Of a stretch of DNA of 64,000 bases, positions 11,968-22,615 are shown piece after piece. The stretch covers positions 744,001-808,000 of the forward strand of contig NGZR01000004.1 of assembly GCA_002197995.1 (NCBI GenBank). Direction: 5' to 3'. The notes under the pieces are model-generated. The model was not told where the DNA came from, ran no database searches, and saw only the letters and a program-made list of their open reading frames with translations. Origin of the DNA: Gaeumannomyces sp. JS-464 (Eukaryota > Ascomycota > Sordariomycetes > Magnaporthales > Magnaporthaceae). The position numbers and the translations under genes are program-made. Every line of letters starts with the position of its first letter. Position 1 is the first letter of the stretch.

Positions 11968-12110
11968 GTCGTCGGCTTTCGTTGCTTGGATATTAAAGGG
12001 AAATTAAAAAGACATTTTTCTGTGGTAATTTGTGCTAATTTTGGTATACAAATGCGGTTTATCGATGTTATATTTTGCCGATAACAATCTCTATGCCCCT
12101 CCCCCTTTAA

Positions 12111-12430
12111 AATAGCGGTGAAAACCCCACTTTTAACACAGCCCTTGTTTTTTGGCGGACAGCCGCTAACTGGGGGTAACCCTACCGGTACTTTAGGCCC
12201 CCCTGCAGCAATTCTTGTACCTCGCAACGACAATGACGGTAACGATCGTTGCTGCCGATCACGCCCTAAGGGTCGATACAGCTTTCTAATTAGTTCAACT
12301 GCCCAAGCTTGCCCCGCAAGGCTTAAATCATCGCACCTGGTTCAAATTGGAAAGAAACGGAGAAATCTATCTCGAGGAGGTAATAGTTATAACAGCCCAG
12401 TTGAATAGAGTATATACACTTGCAGCCGTA
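12111..12430. other. 3' flank of the NLR gene; composition boundary
   Basis: Ordinary GC-balanced sequence starts here. No ORF with recognisable content is present; it is the downstream flank of the minus-strand NLR gene. The switch from RIP-altered DNA occurs within about 100 bp. Confidence 0.5.
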
Positions 12431-13245
12431 TTACAGTTTTTGCAGCAGCCGGGCGATTTCCATATGGCCACTCGACGAGGCGGCCTGAAGGGCGTTGCTG
12501 AAAAGGCCGCCCTGCGCGTTGGCGTCGGCCCCTTTGTCCAGCAGCAGCCGGACGATCTCCACGTGGCCCCTTAACGAGGCGGCCTGAAGGGCGTTGCCGT
12601 ATCCGCCGCCCTGCGCGTTGGCGTCGGCCCCCTTTTCCAGCAGCAGCCGGACGATCTCCACGTGGCCCCTCGACGAGGCGGCCTGAAGGGCGTTGCTGAA
12701 AAGGCCGCCCTGCGCGTTGGCGTCGGCCCCTCTGTCCAGCAGCAGCCGGACGATCTCCATATGGCCCCTTAACGAGGCGGCCTGAAGGGCGTTGCCGTAT
12801 CGGCCGCCCTGCGCGTTGGCGTCGGCCCCTCTGTCCAGCAGCAGCCGGACGATCTCCACGTGACCCCTTGACGAGGCGGCCTGAAGGGCGTTGCCGTATC
12901 GGCCGCCCTGCGCGTTGGCGTCGGCCCCTTTGTCTAGCAGCAGCCGGACGATCTCCACGTGGCCCCTCGACGAGGCGGCCTGAAGGGCGTTGCTAAAAAG
13001 GCCGCCCTGCGCGTTGGCGTCGGCCCCTCTGTCCAGCAGCAGCCGGACGATCTCCATATGGCCACTTGACGAGGCGGCCTGAAGGGCGTTGCCGTATTTG
13101 CCGCCCTGCGCGTTGGCGTCGGCCCCTTTGTCCAGCAGCAGCCGGACGATCTCCATATGGCCACCTAACGAGGCGGCCTGAAGGGCGTTGCCGTATTCGC
13201 CGCCCTGCGCGTTGGCGTCGGCCCCCTTATCCAGCAAACGTATTG
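12431..13245 (-). repeat. Eight near-identical 99-bp (33-residue) ankyrin repeats
   Basis: The word CGGCCTGAAGGGCGTTGC recurs every 99 bp. Each unit encodes [25 protein letters not shown]. Units differ almost only at a few codons (S/L and S/R/G before GH, V/M after it, D/E and K/R before GADA, LF/KY/RY/GY at the end). One more divergent unit precedes them. Near-identity at the DNA level shows recent unit duplication or homogenisation. The tract is not RIP-mutated. Confidence 0.92.
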
Positions 13246-16118
13246 CTGCTAGTTTAAATCCACCGAAACAAGCAAAATAGAGCCTTGATCCCTTTGGAAA
13301 CCCCGGGTCATCGTCCCATTCTCTATCAGCTTGGTATAACTGACCCCAACGTTGAAAAGTTTTGTCGTTTTGTAGAAATTCAACAGATGCTTCAACAATA
13401 TCTTCGAAATCTCCAGCCTTAACAGCATAGGCCATCCAAATTTCCGCTGCGCGTCGTGCCAACGGAAAATTCTGTTTGACTTCTCTGTAAGTGCCTTTAA
13501 TATCTGTTAGATAAATCAAGCTCGTTTTTGCAATAGAAATGCTAGCGGTCGTGATTTCGAACCGAGCTTGCTTGAGGAGGTATTCCTTAACGGAGAAGTG
13601 AGCAAGGTGCAGTTCATGAGTGGTGTTTCCTCCATTGCGTTCTTTTACAAGAACAAGTGCAACCATGCCGGGACAATGTTGGAGGACAGCTTCGTCGAAC
13701 GGCCTTCGCTCGTAATTGAAGCCTCGGGGTTCTGTTTCGGTTTGCGTGGCTATAACGTCGATAGCTTCTGATAATTTGAGAGGCCGTTCGCAATGAACGA
13801 GAAACTGCAGGAGACGTGTGGCAGCTTTTTCGAAGTTTGTCGGAATGCTTTTCACCATGCGTTCATATGTTTCCTCAAGATTGCGTGGCAGACTTTCGAG
13901 AGAGTTTTTGATGTCCCAGGGACTGGCGCATGTGGAAAGGATTTCCAGCTGGCAAAATGCCCATCTGAACCTGCTAATAGTTAGATAGTGCTCTTGGGTG
14001 TAAAAAGCTGGATTTTATGGATACTTACATGCCCTCTGCTCCGTTTCCGATGCGATTGCGAATCTGCTTGACAAGATCTGCAGACAGCTTTTTGCCCACA
14101 AAACGATCGTCACTTTCAAGTCTTGATGTGACATAGGCGCGGATGTCAGCGCTGACGACCTCCTTGTCGAGTGATAGGCAGTTTTCATTGCCAATCAAAG
14201 AAGGAATGCGGTTAAAGTCGGGTTCTGGCCGACTGGTAAAGATCAGCCGGACGTGTTCTAATTCTGGGCTGTTCACTACGTTTTTAATCCACGAATTGAG
14301 TTTGTCCTTTGTTGTTGACTCGTCCAAGGCGTCCAAAACGATATAAACCTTCTTCTGGACTGCAAGCATGTTGTGCAAAGTGTCCCAAAGGGTCCTTTCT
14401 GCAGGCTGCTCCTGACCATCGCGATGCTTTTGGAATAAGCTGTCGAGGTGTGCTCTGTGTGTAGCTCCAAGCTGACATTGGTATGCCTGGAAAGCCAATG
14501 TCCGCAGCATGCCATCGAAAGTTCGCTTTTTCGTGTCGCCAAAGTCGAAGAAGAAGTAGAGAACCAGATGACCGCCTAATTTTGCGAGGTGGTCAAGAAC
14601 TGTCGTGCAGAGGACGGTTTTTCCGCATCCTGCGAGGGCACGCAGCCACAAGTGCCGACGTGCGCCAGAATGCCACCCTCTGAAGGTCGGGTTTTTTAGA
14701 AGCCAGGTGCCTGTTCCAGGATGGCGGAGCTCCCTCGCGTGCTTGGCATTTGAAGACGGATCCGCTGGCATCAGCCATCGATGTATCTTGTCGGAATAAA
14801 CACTCGACTTGAGAGATTCGACTGCGTCATTGGTTGCCTGTGAGGTTTCTTGTAGAGCATCTACTTTCTGTTTAACTATATAACTACCGTCAGCAGATGC
14901 TATTCAGGATACGGGAGGGCAAGTAAGAGAGGGGAAAGCACGAGAGTGATGGGACGGTACAGAGGATAAAAGAGACTGCGGGTAGGTAGGTTTGAACCCC
15001 TATCAATTCCTCCGCCTTTTGGGGGTAAATATTGAGAAATGATGATTGCATACCTAGACCAAGAACCTCTTCTATCCTTTTCTCCGCCTCGACCTTGCTG
15101 GGCACAATCTGGCCAAGAAGATCCTTCGCATAGGCTGCCGCCATCATAGCCGCAAAACCTTGCCATTCCTTGTTCTTATGCGAATCCGAGTAGTCGCAGA
15201 TGCCCCGGATTACCAGGCAAGGGAAATGGTTCATTAAGCCGGCCGCCTCCATCTCGAAGCAGAGGACGCCCTGCTCTGCCGCTAGCTTGTCCCGAATTTG
15301 GGCGTCCTTCATCAGTTGATTGGCGCTGGCAATCAACCCGTAGTGGATCGCGGGATCGTCTTCGTGTTCGCCCCGTTTCTGCCGGGTAATAAGGTGCTTC
15401 GGATCATTGCTGCACGCAGCATTGCAGCTGTCCGAATGTACAACATCGGGCCGGTACAGCCTGTCGTTCGCGGCAAGTGGACGAGAGTATTTCTGCTGGA
15501 GGCGCGGCTTTTCCTTTAGGAGCTGAGAGACCTGGGATTCAAACTGATGCCCCTCCTCTTCATATTTTGCTGCCAATTTTCCCACCGCAGTCCGAAGTAT
15601 TGCTGGTGGCTGATCCAGGAATCCAGTGTGGCTAAAAGACTGGTTCTGGATGGTCTTTCCATAGTCGTACTGGAACACAGCGCCTTTATTTCCGTCGCGG
15701 CTGCTAACCACGATGTCGCCGAGGCGTATGTCGTGGTCTGGACTCGGTGCACCGCCAGCGATGCCAACCATCAGCCCGATCCGGATATTGGGGAAGCTGC
15801 GCAGCATATATTTGTGGCTACGACGGCCGCCGCCGTTGTCCCATACTCTTTTTGAGGCAGGCTGGCTATGACGACGTTGTGCACCCCGATTTTGCCCAAG
15901 GTGTACACGTTAGAGTCGTTCGAGTCTTGGCTTTCAGGGTCGTCATATTTTTCGTCGAGGAACAGCCTAGCGGCGACGAGCTCGGTTTGGATGGCTGCGA
16001 TCCAGCCAATCGTGTTATTTGCCGTGGTCGGACATGGTGGGAGCGAAGGATAAAGAGGATAGTAGAACATGGGAAGATATCGGAGGACATGCAAGGAAAA
16101 GTAAGGTAGAGGGGACAA
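12431..16118 (-). CDS. NLR-like STAND protein: PNP/UDP - NACHT - ankyrin (one frame break)
   Basis: Three exons fit: 16118-15054, 14863-14029 (donor GTATGC) and 13970-12431 (donor GTAAGT, branch CTAAC). With one frame correction they sum to about 1145 residues. Order: nucleoside phosphorylase-like domain (about 30-350; [34 protein letters not shown]), DKIHRWL linker with RHPGTG, NACHT (P-loop [10 protein letters not shown], Walker [22 protein letters not shown]), winged-helix region, then ankyrin repeats to the C terminus. Such STAND proteins are signal-responsive oligomerising receptors of fungal allorecognition and immunity; the ligand is set by the repeats. The frame breaks at about 15805-15812 in an ATAT stretch (2 extra or 1 missing nt), so the copy is either inactivated or mis-assembled. 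The start at 16118 is the first in-frame Met before the PNP domain and is uncertain. Confidence 0.85.
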
Positions 16119-16889
16119 GAAACGCTATGGAGGAAAGGAGACAATGCGCAGGAAAAGCGAAAGTAACGAAGACGAGAGACTTTGATGTTTGGTTGCAGTT
16201 TGTTATTTTGTTCAGAATTTAACAGGTTTGGGTGTTCGAAGTGGAAACAGGAAGCGATGCCGACGTGGAAATAGAAGCGATGCCGACTTGGACGCGGGCT
16301 AGGCAAGGCAACAAAGAAGAAAGCCAAACCGTCAAAAGTTGGGGGAATCCAGGCGACGATTCAACACCGCCACCCTCCCAGATCATGAGGATCAAGGGGG
16401 AGGGTGTGGAGGGGCTGGTACCACTCAGGATGCAGCGACTTCCAGCAGGCTGTAGCATAGGATCGCCAAAGAACGCATGCCAGCTGGTAGCTGGTGTCCC
16501 TCCACCCACTGCCAAAAAGACGGCTAAGCCAAAGTCGGGGCCCCGACTCTGGCTCAATTGGGGCTCCGAAGTACCATTGCGCTGCGAGACCAGGCTGCGC
16601 GCGCGCAAAGGCACGCGGTTGTCTTGGCCTCTGCTGCCCAAGACGTTGGGCACGAAGTAGGCCAAAGATGCACATGCACCCACAAGCGCTGCCCACCTCT
16701 ACCGCTCAAGCTCTTCGGTACTGGACCAAAGGGAATAAGCTACATAATGGGGTAGTAAGGCTGGCTCTAGATCAACCTTGGCAGCGGTGGAATAAACATT
16801 CCAGCCGTCGAAAATGGTATGAATTACGCTTCTATATTGGTGGGTTCAGCGAAAACGTTGGTTTGCAGGAAGGTGGTATGGACAGGTTT
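16119..16889. other. Intergenic between NLR gene and ankyrin scrap
   Basis: Upstream region of the NLR gene. No convincing CDS; the open frames on both strands here are compositionally random. It contains the inverted repeat annotated at 16529-16552. Confidence 0.5.
16529..16552. repeat. Near-perfect 24-bp palindrome
   Basis: Centre at 16540/16541. AGTCGGGGCCCCGACT (16533-16548) is a perfect 16-bp palindrome, extended to 24 bp with one mismatch and more loosely to about 36 bp (AAGCC.../...GGCTC). It would form a strong GC hairpin. No linked gene signal is seen. Confidence 0.7.
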
Positions 16890-16955
16890 TGTTAGGGGGC
16901 ACGTCCGGATCGCCCAGCTGCTTCTGTCGCGCGGAGCCAGCATCCACGCGTCCCA
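16890..16955 (+). pseudogene. Isolated ankyrin-repeat scrap
   Basis: The plus strand reads RGHVRIAQLLLSRGASIHAS, a single good ankyrin motif (GH..IA.LLL..GA.I.A) with no flanking repeats. It is best read as the remnant of another ankyrin-bearing gene in this NLR-rich stretch. The open frame around it (16819-17061) has no other recognisable content. Confidence 0.5.
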
Positions 16956-17072
16956 ATGTTACTACCAAACGTGTGGGTCTCCTAGCCTTAAGGAACGAGG
17001 GGCTTGGAGCAGCCACCTACCCCGCACTTGGGAAAACAAAGTCACGTGTATACTTACCTAAGCAGGAAGTAA

Positions 17073-17388
17073 TATGTCTGCTATGAACATAGCAGACATA
17101 GCGCCAAGGCATCAGGAAAATGAATGTTTGCTATGGGCATAGCACACATACCAGGCAGCAGCACAGGCAAGGGAATAAGGATATAAGGGAAGGAGTCCCC
17201 TAGTTGCAGATAGCTTTGACTGAGGCCTCGGCATCAGTCAACCTAAGTTAGCCCCAAGCAACCCTTGGGGCAAGCAATCAGACCGTTACCTTCTAGCACC
17301 CAGTCTCCCCTGAAGCAAGCACCAGAGTACTGTCCAGACCACCCCTGAGGAGCCCTACCTTAGGAGCAGAGCACCCTGATTGTAACAG
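17073..17388. mobile_element. Probable solo LTR or LTR fragment
   Basis: It opens with a 28-bp inverted repeat (17073-17100, 13-bp perfect arms, 2-nt loop) that is repeated imperfectly at about 17125-17151. It contains a TATA-like GGATATAAGGG near 17180, and ends GATTGTAACA exactly where coding sequence of a truncated NLR begins. TG...CA ends, a promoter-like core and about 315 bp length suit an LTR. No matching target duplication is visible (TAATA left, GTTGG right), so it may be the product of a deletion between insertions. Confidence 0.4.
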
Positions 17389-18345
17389 TTGGCACTATCG
17401 TACTTCTCACCGATCCTCTCCCCACCTCGTCCCTGGCACGGCTCCTTGGCACCCAGGAAAATGTCAACTCGAAGCTACGCAGGCTGTATTCTGTTCTTGA
17501 CATTTCGGATAAATCGTTTGCCCCAGTCAAACTGCTCCATCTGTCTTTTCGCGACTTCCTCGTGGACGACGAAAATCGCAATGCGAACTCCTTCTGGGTT
17601 GACAAGCAAGACACCTATGAGCGGCTGGCGGACCGCTGCCTCGAACTACTGTCAACCAGCGACAACCTCAGGAGAGACGTTTGCGGCCTGCGTCTGCCCG
17701 GAACGCTCCGGTCCGAAATCGACCAGCGGGCCACTGATGCCGCGCTGCCGCCCGAGGTCCAGTATGCCTGTCGATACTGGGTCCACCACTTGGAGGGCAA
17801 GCGCCAGATACGGGACGGCGATCCCGTTGACCGCTTTTTGGCCAGGCATCTCCTGCACTGGCTTGAAGCGTTGGGTATCCTAGGGCGGATCCGGGAGAGT
17901 ATTGTTATGGTAAACGACCTGCTAGGTCTGCTCCATGTAGGTACTTCTGCCGTTCCCTTACCGGTATCGAAACATGCTAACTTTACCACAAGCCAAAAGA
18001 CAGCACCACGGTGTCGGCATTGCTTCGTGATGTTCGGCGCGTTATTTTAAATCATTGCCCCGCCATCGATATGTCGCCGCTCCAGGTCTACTGCTCAGCT
18101 ATTGTGTTTGCGCCAGAGGAGAGCGTCGTTCGAAAGATATTTCGTGATCAGTTTTCGACCTGGCTTTCCTTATGCCGCAGGTGGATCGGAATTGGGATGC
18201 GTGTTTACAAACACTCGAGGACCATAGCGGCAGGGTCAACTCGGTCGCGTTTGCGCACGACGGCAAAACGCTCGCGTCGGCGTCCGGCGATCGGACCGTC
18301 AAGCTCTGGGATACGGCGACCGGCAACTGTACCGTAACATTTGAT
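17385..18345 (+). pseudogene. 5'- and 3'-truncated NACHT/WD40 (NWD-type) NLR
   Basis: From 17385 the plus strand reads the region after the NACHT domain of fungal NACHT-WD40 proteins: GTIVLL, LYSVLD, FRDFLVDDENR, DICGL-like RRDVCGLRLPG, LPPEVQYACRYWVHHL and HWLEALG. A clean 56-nt intron (17937-17992, GTAGGT, CTAAC, AAG) follows, then LQVYCSAIVFAPEESVVRKIF. After a 1-nt frame break near 18172 come one linker and one WD40 unit (CLQTLEDHSGRVNSVAF...KLWDTATG). The NACHT domain and N terminus are missing at the left (LTR-like border) and the rest of the propeller at the right. It lies head to head with the ankyrin NLR. It cannot encode a functional receptor. Confidence 0.82.
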
Positions 18346-20159
18346 ATTGGCCAGACGGGAGGCTCTCGTACCTACCTAGGTAGGTACCCCGCTCGTATTG
18401 ACTTGGGGGAATACTATACCGCATGGGGACTGACGGAGAAAATCCGGGACCGCCGCCATCCGGGACCGATTCGCCGTTGGAACCGCGACACGGATTCCTC
18501 CGACAAGGCGCTACTGCAGGGCCCCGTAAACGCCCACCCCCATCATACAGAATGCCTCGATTCGTTCAATAGGTAGTCAACCCTCGCGCTTGGGGATGGA
18601 TGGTTGGTGGTCGCCACACACTCACTCGCCCTCGCCATTTTTGGAAAACTGGGGACGAAGCCATCATGTGCCGTGCCAGGGACGGCACAAAGTGTCAATC
18701 TTGGTCAAGCCTTTCGAAAAAAAAAAAAATCCGCGCCACCAGTCTACCTCCCACGGACCGACTTCCATTTTGGGCCTGGCGAGGGGCGGTGTTCGGCCTA
18801 GCGCGTGCCCCCGGAGTCCTGGTTTTCAGCCATGAACCTTGAAATATTGGGAACGAAGGGGAGAAAAACAGAAGAGTTGTCGTGACCGAGAACCCAAAAG
18901 AGGTTGGTGAGTGTGGCACAACAAAAAAACGAAGACTATTCCGAATCTAGCGGTGTCGTTAGGATCGAGGCCGTCGTATGCTTTATACGGCCAAGTCAGA
19001 AAGCAGGCCGAGGAAACGGAACGCAGAGTAATAATACAACTTGCCCGAGCAAAAGACTCCGTTTCCGTTTCCCTCTTTGCTGCAGTGGTACCCACAATGG
19101 CACCAATGTACCTAGTAAGTGCATCTTGTCTTGGAATAAAGAAGATGGCGGCGTTGCGGGCTCGCTCTTGGCCCTTCTCATCCACTACCAGGCCGAGGAG
19201 GCCAGCGCGGGGCGTGAAGTCATCTCGATCGAGACATGTCTTGGAGGCCAAAAGTGTTGTCGGGTAGGTAGGTACCTACCACATATCAGCCCCATACTTG
19301 GGGCTCGGATGGGACGCGAAAGGAACCAGCGGGCGCTATCAACGGGACATCACCGCGTGACCAATGTACGCCGCGCATCTGTTTTCTCGTGATGTCTGGG
19401 CGCACCGGATCTTGGTGGACAATGATCTAGCATCCCGATCATCCACATGTTCCTCCTGCAATTGCTTAATGTCTCCAGAAATAGGAGAGTGCGACCAACA
19501 ACACCGAGGATTCGGAATCTGTCCAAAAAACCGGGAAGACCCCGGCCGCCGCCCCGGCGTGGACGCTTGATATGGTAGCATTGGCATGCGGTTCAGCGGC
19601 ACGTACCGTGGCCATGGTGAGATCGCCGCCTCTATCACAACAGCGCCTCATCACCAGCCAACATGCAGCTGGGCCTTGGAAACTGGCGAAATGAAATATT
19701 TGTAGGCGACCCCAAGAAAAAAAACACGCAAGTAACGTCACAGAGAGCCCCTTCCAAGAAACTGGGTGAACAGAAGGCGCCATGTAACAGCGGCACATAC
19801 TCGTATCACATTTGTTTTATTGCCACTGCCTATGCTGGATATCCGCTACCGAATATGACCCCGCCTCCTCTGCCATGACCTGGAATAGCTGCGTACAACT
19901 TTTCGGAAGGCTAACCCGGAGACTGCGGGCCGACAAGGAAAATGATATATAATGTGGGGGTAATTAGGCAAGGGGGAGGGTGTTCACTCATGTTGTCAAG
20001 CGCACATATTCAGAACAAACTATTTTGGTTTTGGCCGTCGCCTATCGTCAGATCGTAATAGCCGGTGGAAGAACTGGCTAGGAGTTCTTGGGCGTCCGTG
20101 TTGGTGTCGCCGGTGCCGAGGATTGTGTCGGGTAGGACAGGATCCAACCAAGCCGGTCC
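18346..20159. other. Intergenic, no gene recognised
   Basis: Open frames here overlap in all frames and have no recognisable domains. The stretch holds two palindromes of the TACCTAGGTA type: 18368-18387 (20 bp, perfect) and 19267-19280 (14 bp). It ends in the 3' flank of the Zn2Cys6 gene. Confidence 0.45.
18368..18387. repeat. 20-bp perfect palindrome, GTACCTACCTAGGTAGGTAC
   Basis: A perfect inverted repeat centred on CTAG. The same core recurs at 19267-19280 and 41089-41110 and as single TACCTAGGT words elsewhere in the window. Confidence 0.8.
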
Positions 20160-22615
20160 CTAACCTTCAAGCGCCTGGACGGTGCCAAACGCGTATGGGA
20201 AGTCCATGAGATTATCAAGCATCCAGTGCTGTGGGTCGAAAAAGTCGTAGGCATTTGCGTTTTGAGTCGTAGGCAACGGCTCCCAGCATGGAGCTCTGCC
20301 CAGCGCCTCCAAGGCCCGATGCACCCAGCGGCGTCAGGCCTCCGCCGCCGCCGCCGCCGTTGGAAGAGCCGCCTAGGAGGTTCGCCGGCAGGCCGTGCGA
20401 GGGCGGCACCAATGTGCTGTCGAGATGTGTCGATGACGCCGAGGACTCGTTTGCCGAATCTGGGTTTGTAGGATTTTTCAGTGCTGTTGTTCGCAACCAA
20501 GTCAGCGGATCCCGCCATGTCAGCCACCGTGCCCAATGCCAGTGACCCGGAGAAAGTACAAAGAACAAGAGATAAAACATGCTGGGCATCCTCACCATCC
20601 AACGAGCCTCGGCCACGAGCCTCGTACTCCTCTCTCCAATGCCATATCGAGTCGAAAACTAGACTCATACTGTGTCTGCAGCGAACCTTGAGTTGCAGGC
20701 TGTCGTCGATATGGTCCTGATCGAGGAATGACTGGTCTACTCGGGCCCCGTTCCACATTTGCACCATCAGTTCCGCCAGCCGCCAGTTCAGGTCGTTTCT
20801 AGTTACGCTAGTGGCCCGAATGGCCTGTACAGTCCGGTGGAAGAGCAGGCGCCCGCGGTCCATGATAATTTTGGCGAAGAAGGACCTCATGAGCTTGAGT
20901 AGCACAAAGCCGGCAGCAACCAGCATCTGCTGGACGTAGTTCGTCGCATACTTCAGGATGTCATTGCTGCCCTGCTCTGAAGGCGTGGCGTCCATGTCAC
21001 CGTCTATGACGAGGTCTAGGAAGCTGGTGGTGGATGTATATAGCTCCTTGAGATCGTCTAGGTATGAGGGCGTCTTGCTGGAATCGAAGAACCCAGCAAG
21101 GCGCAGGTGGAGTCCGGCTGCCTTGAGGTGTAGGTTGACAACGGGCGACAGGTTCCGCGAGAGGATGTTAGCGTTCAGCTCACTGAACTCGCGGCGGAAA
21201 ACGCGCATGAGAATGGCGCGATGCTCGTCACCGGCCACCCCTCGCGGGTCGCTTGCGTTGCTGTACATCTCTTTCGAGACCTTATCACAGAATCGCTCGA
21301 CCTGCAGCCGAGCCTCAAGTTCTGCAGAGAGCTGGAAAGGTCCAGAGTCGCCTGGCCTGACGGCGAGGGTCCAATCGTACAGGGTAGAGGCAGGCTGACC
21401 ATAGCCCGTCCGATTGTCTGGGCCACAATGTTGCACACAGCCCAAGTGGTGATCGGTCGTGCAGCTGCTCCTTATTCAGCTGTATCGGCACTCGAGAAAA
21501 GTCGTTGATGTGCATCGGGCGGTGCAGACCGATTCCGGTGGCGACCTTCATCATGACACCGCACGGATGTGCGTGGGGTCTGCGGAGCTAGTGCTCGTGG
21601 GGAGTGGCCAGGTGCAGAGGAGGCAGAGGGCCTTGACGGCAAAGTAGTTGCCCGGAACCTCCCCGATAGTGCTCCATAATAGCCTCGTCAGGGGCCGGGA
21701 AATGTTGCCCAGCAAGGTCGGATCGGGTTGATACCTCCTGGCGGCAACCGATACAATAGTCCAGTAAAGGAGGCTGTTCTGTTGGTAGTACTGCTCGGCG
21801 GTCTGCTGCGGGTTGAGGAAGGGGAGGAAAGGGTGGTAGCAGCGGAAGAACTCGTCGAAAAGCTGTGCCTCGGCGTCCTCTGTGAGCTGGACGTCTTCCA
21901 GGCTGCGGACGATCCTGGGGATGGCATAGGAACCGCCCCTCTTAAGGTGTAGTAGTGACGAGACAGCCTCGTCGGAGCCCATCAGGGATGGGTTGCGTGT
22001 GTGAGTGTAGGTGCTGTTGATGACGGGCGACTGTAGTTGCGAGTGCATGTCCTCGTCCTCCTCGAGGAACCCCGCTGCGCGTGCGCGTTGCACTGCGCGG
22101 CGTAGCATGTCGATCTCCTTTTCCATCTCGGCGTGTTTGCTCCGCTTCCCGACGCGCTTGAAGTTGGACTCGATCTTGCACTCTAGTTTGAGCCGACTAC
22201 ACCGGGTGCACCCCTGAAACGGCTCTTGGACGACATCGCAACGTAGCTGGAGTGACGAAGACAGACGGCGGTGGTCAGCAAAGAATTTCCATCTGAAGCC
22301 ACACCGACAACAGCAAGAGCAGACGGAGGAGCAGAGCGGGCGGCCGGGCGCCCCAGGTGGCGGAGTCGCCTTCTTTCATTGACTCACCTTTTGTTGACGA
22401 CACTCGTTGCATGCCCGCTTCACGCCGGGCTGGCGCTTCTTCTCGTGGTGGTCGCCGTGCTCGTCGTCGGCGCCAGGGCTCTCGGGACTGCTGTCCATGG
22501 TGTTCGCGATATGGCCAGCGCTCCGCTTTCTCTTAGGACCGCCATTGGCCCCGACGTGGCTCCGTACGCTGACGGGGCTGGTCGGGCTAAGCGAGCCGGC
22601 GGCGCCGGAATCCAT
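20160..22615 (-). CDS. Zn2Cys6 transcription factor, War1/PrtT-like
   Basis: Exon 1 (22615-22388) ends within the zinc cluster at CNECRQQK. A 141-nt intron (22387-22247, GTGAGT...CCAG) follows, and exon 2 (22246-20160) completes C-x2-C-x6-C-x9-C-x2-C-x6-C. A coiled-coil-like dimer segment and a fungal_trans-type domain follow (LFDEFFRCYHPFLPFLNP, LLYWTIVSVAARRY, PLTRLLWSTIGEVP, VKALCLLCTWPLP, then GIGLHRP, NIVAQ and GYGQPASTLYDWTL). The wording is closest to regulators of the War1/PrtT type (extracellular protease or weak-acid response in other fungi); the target here is unknown. Five 1-nt frame breaks (about 21565, 21443, 21420, 20410, 20280) are needed; corrected, it totals 771 residues. 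A Gly tract and a WMLDNLMDFPYAF acidic/aromatic C terminus look like an activation domain. The start could also be 22720. Confidence 0.8.

Larger units (their letters stand above)
1..12110. other. RIP-degraded AT-rich transposon block
   Basis: The whole stretch is AT-rich, dense in TpA and poor in CpA/TpG while CpG is often kept (many CGCG and TTTAAA tracts), the pattern left by RIP, which converts CpA to TpA in duplicated DNA of filamentous ascomycetes. Transposon proteins can be read only as stop-riddled fragments, and catalytic Asp codons have become Asn codons (G to A on the coding strand). Composition changes sharply to ordinary GC-balanced sequence near 12110. No host gene is visible. 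The RIP reading rests on composition by eye; an RIP index calculation would settle it. Confidence 0.85.

Noticed and set aside
12440..13240. CRISPR-like regular direct repeats
   Set aside because: The 99-bp period is exactly 33 codons in frame and encodes ankyrin units; there are no spacers.
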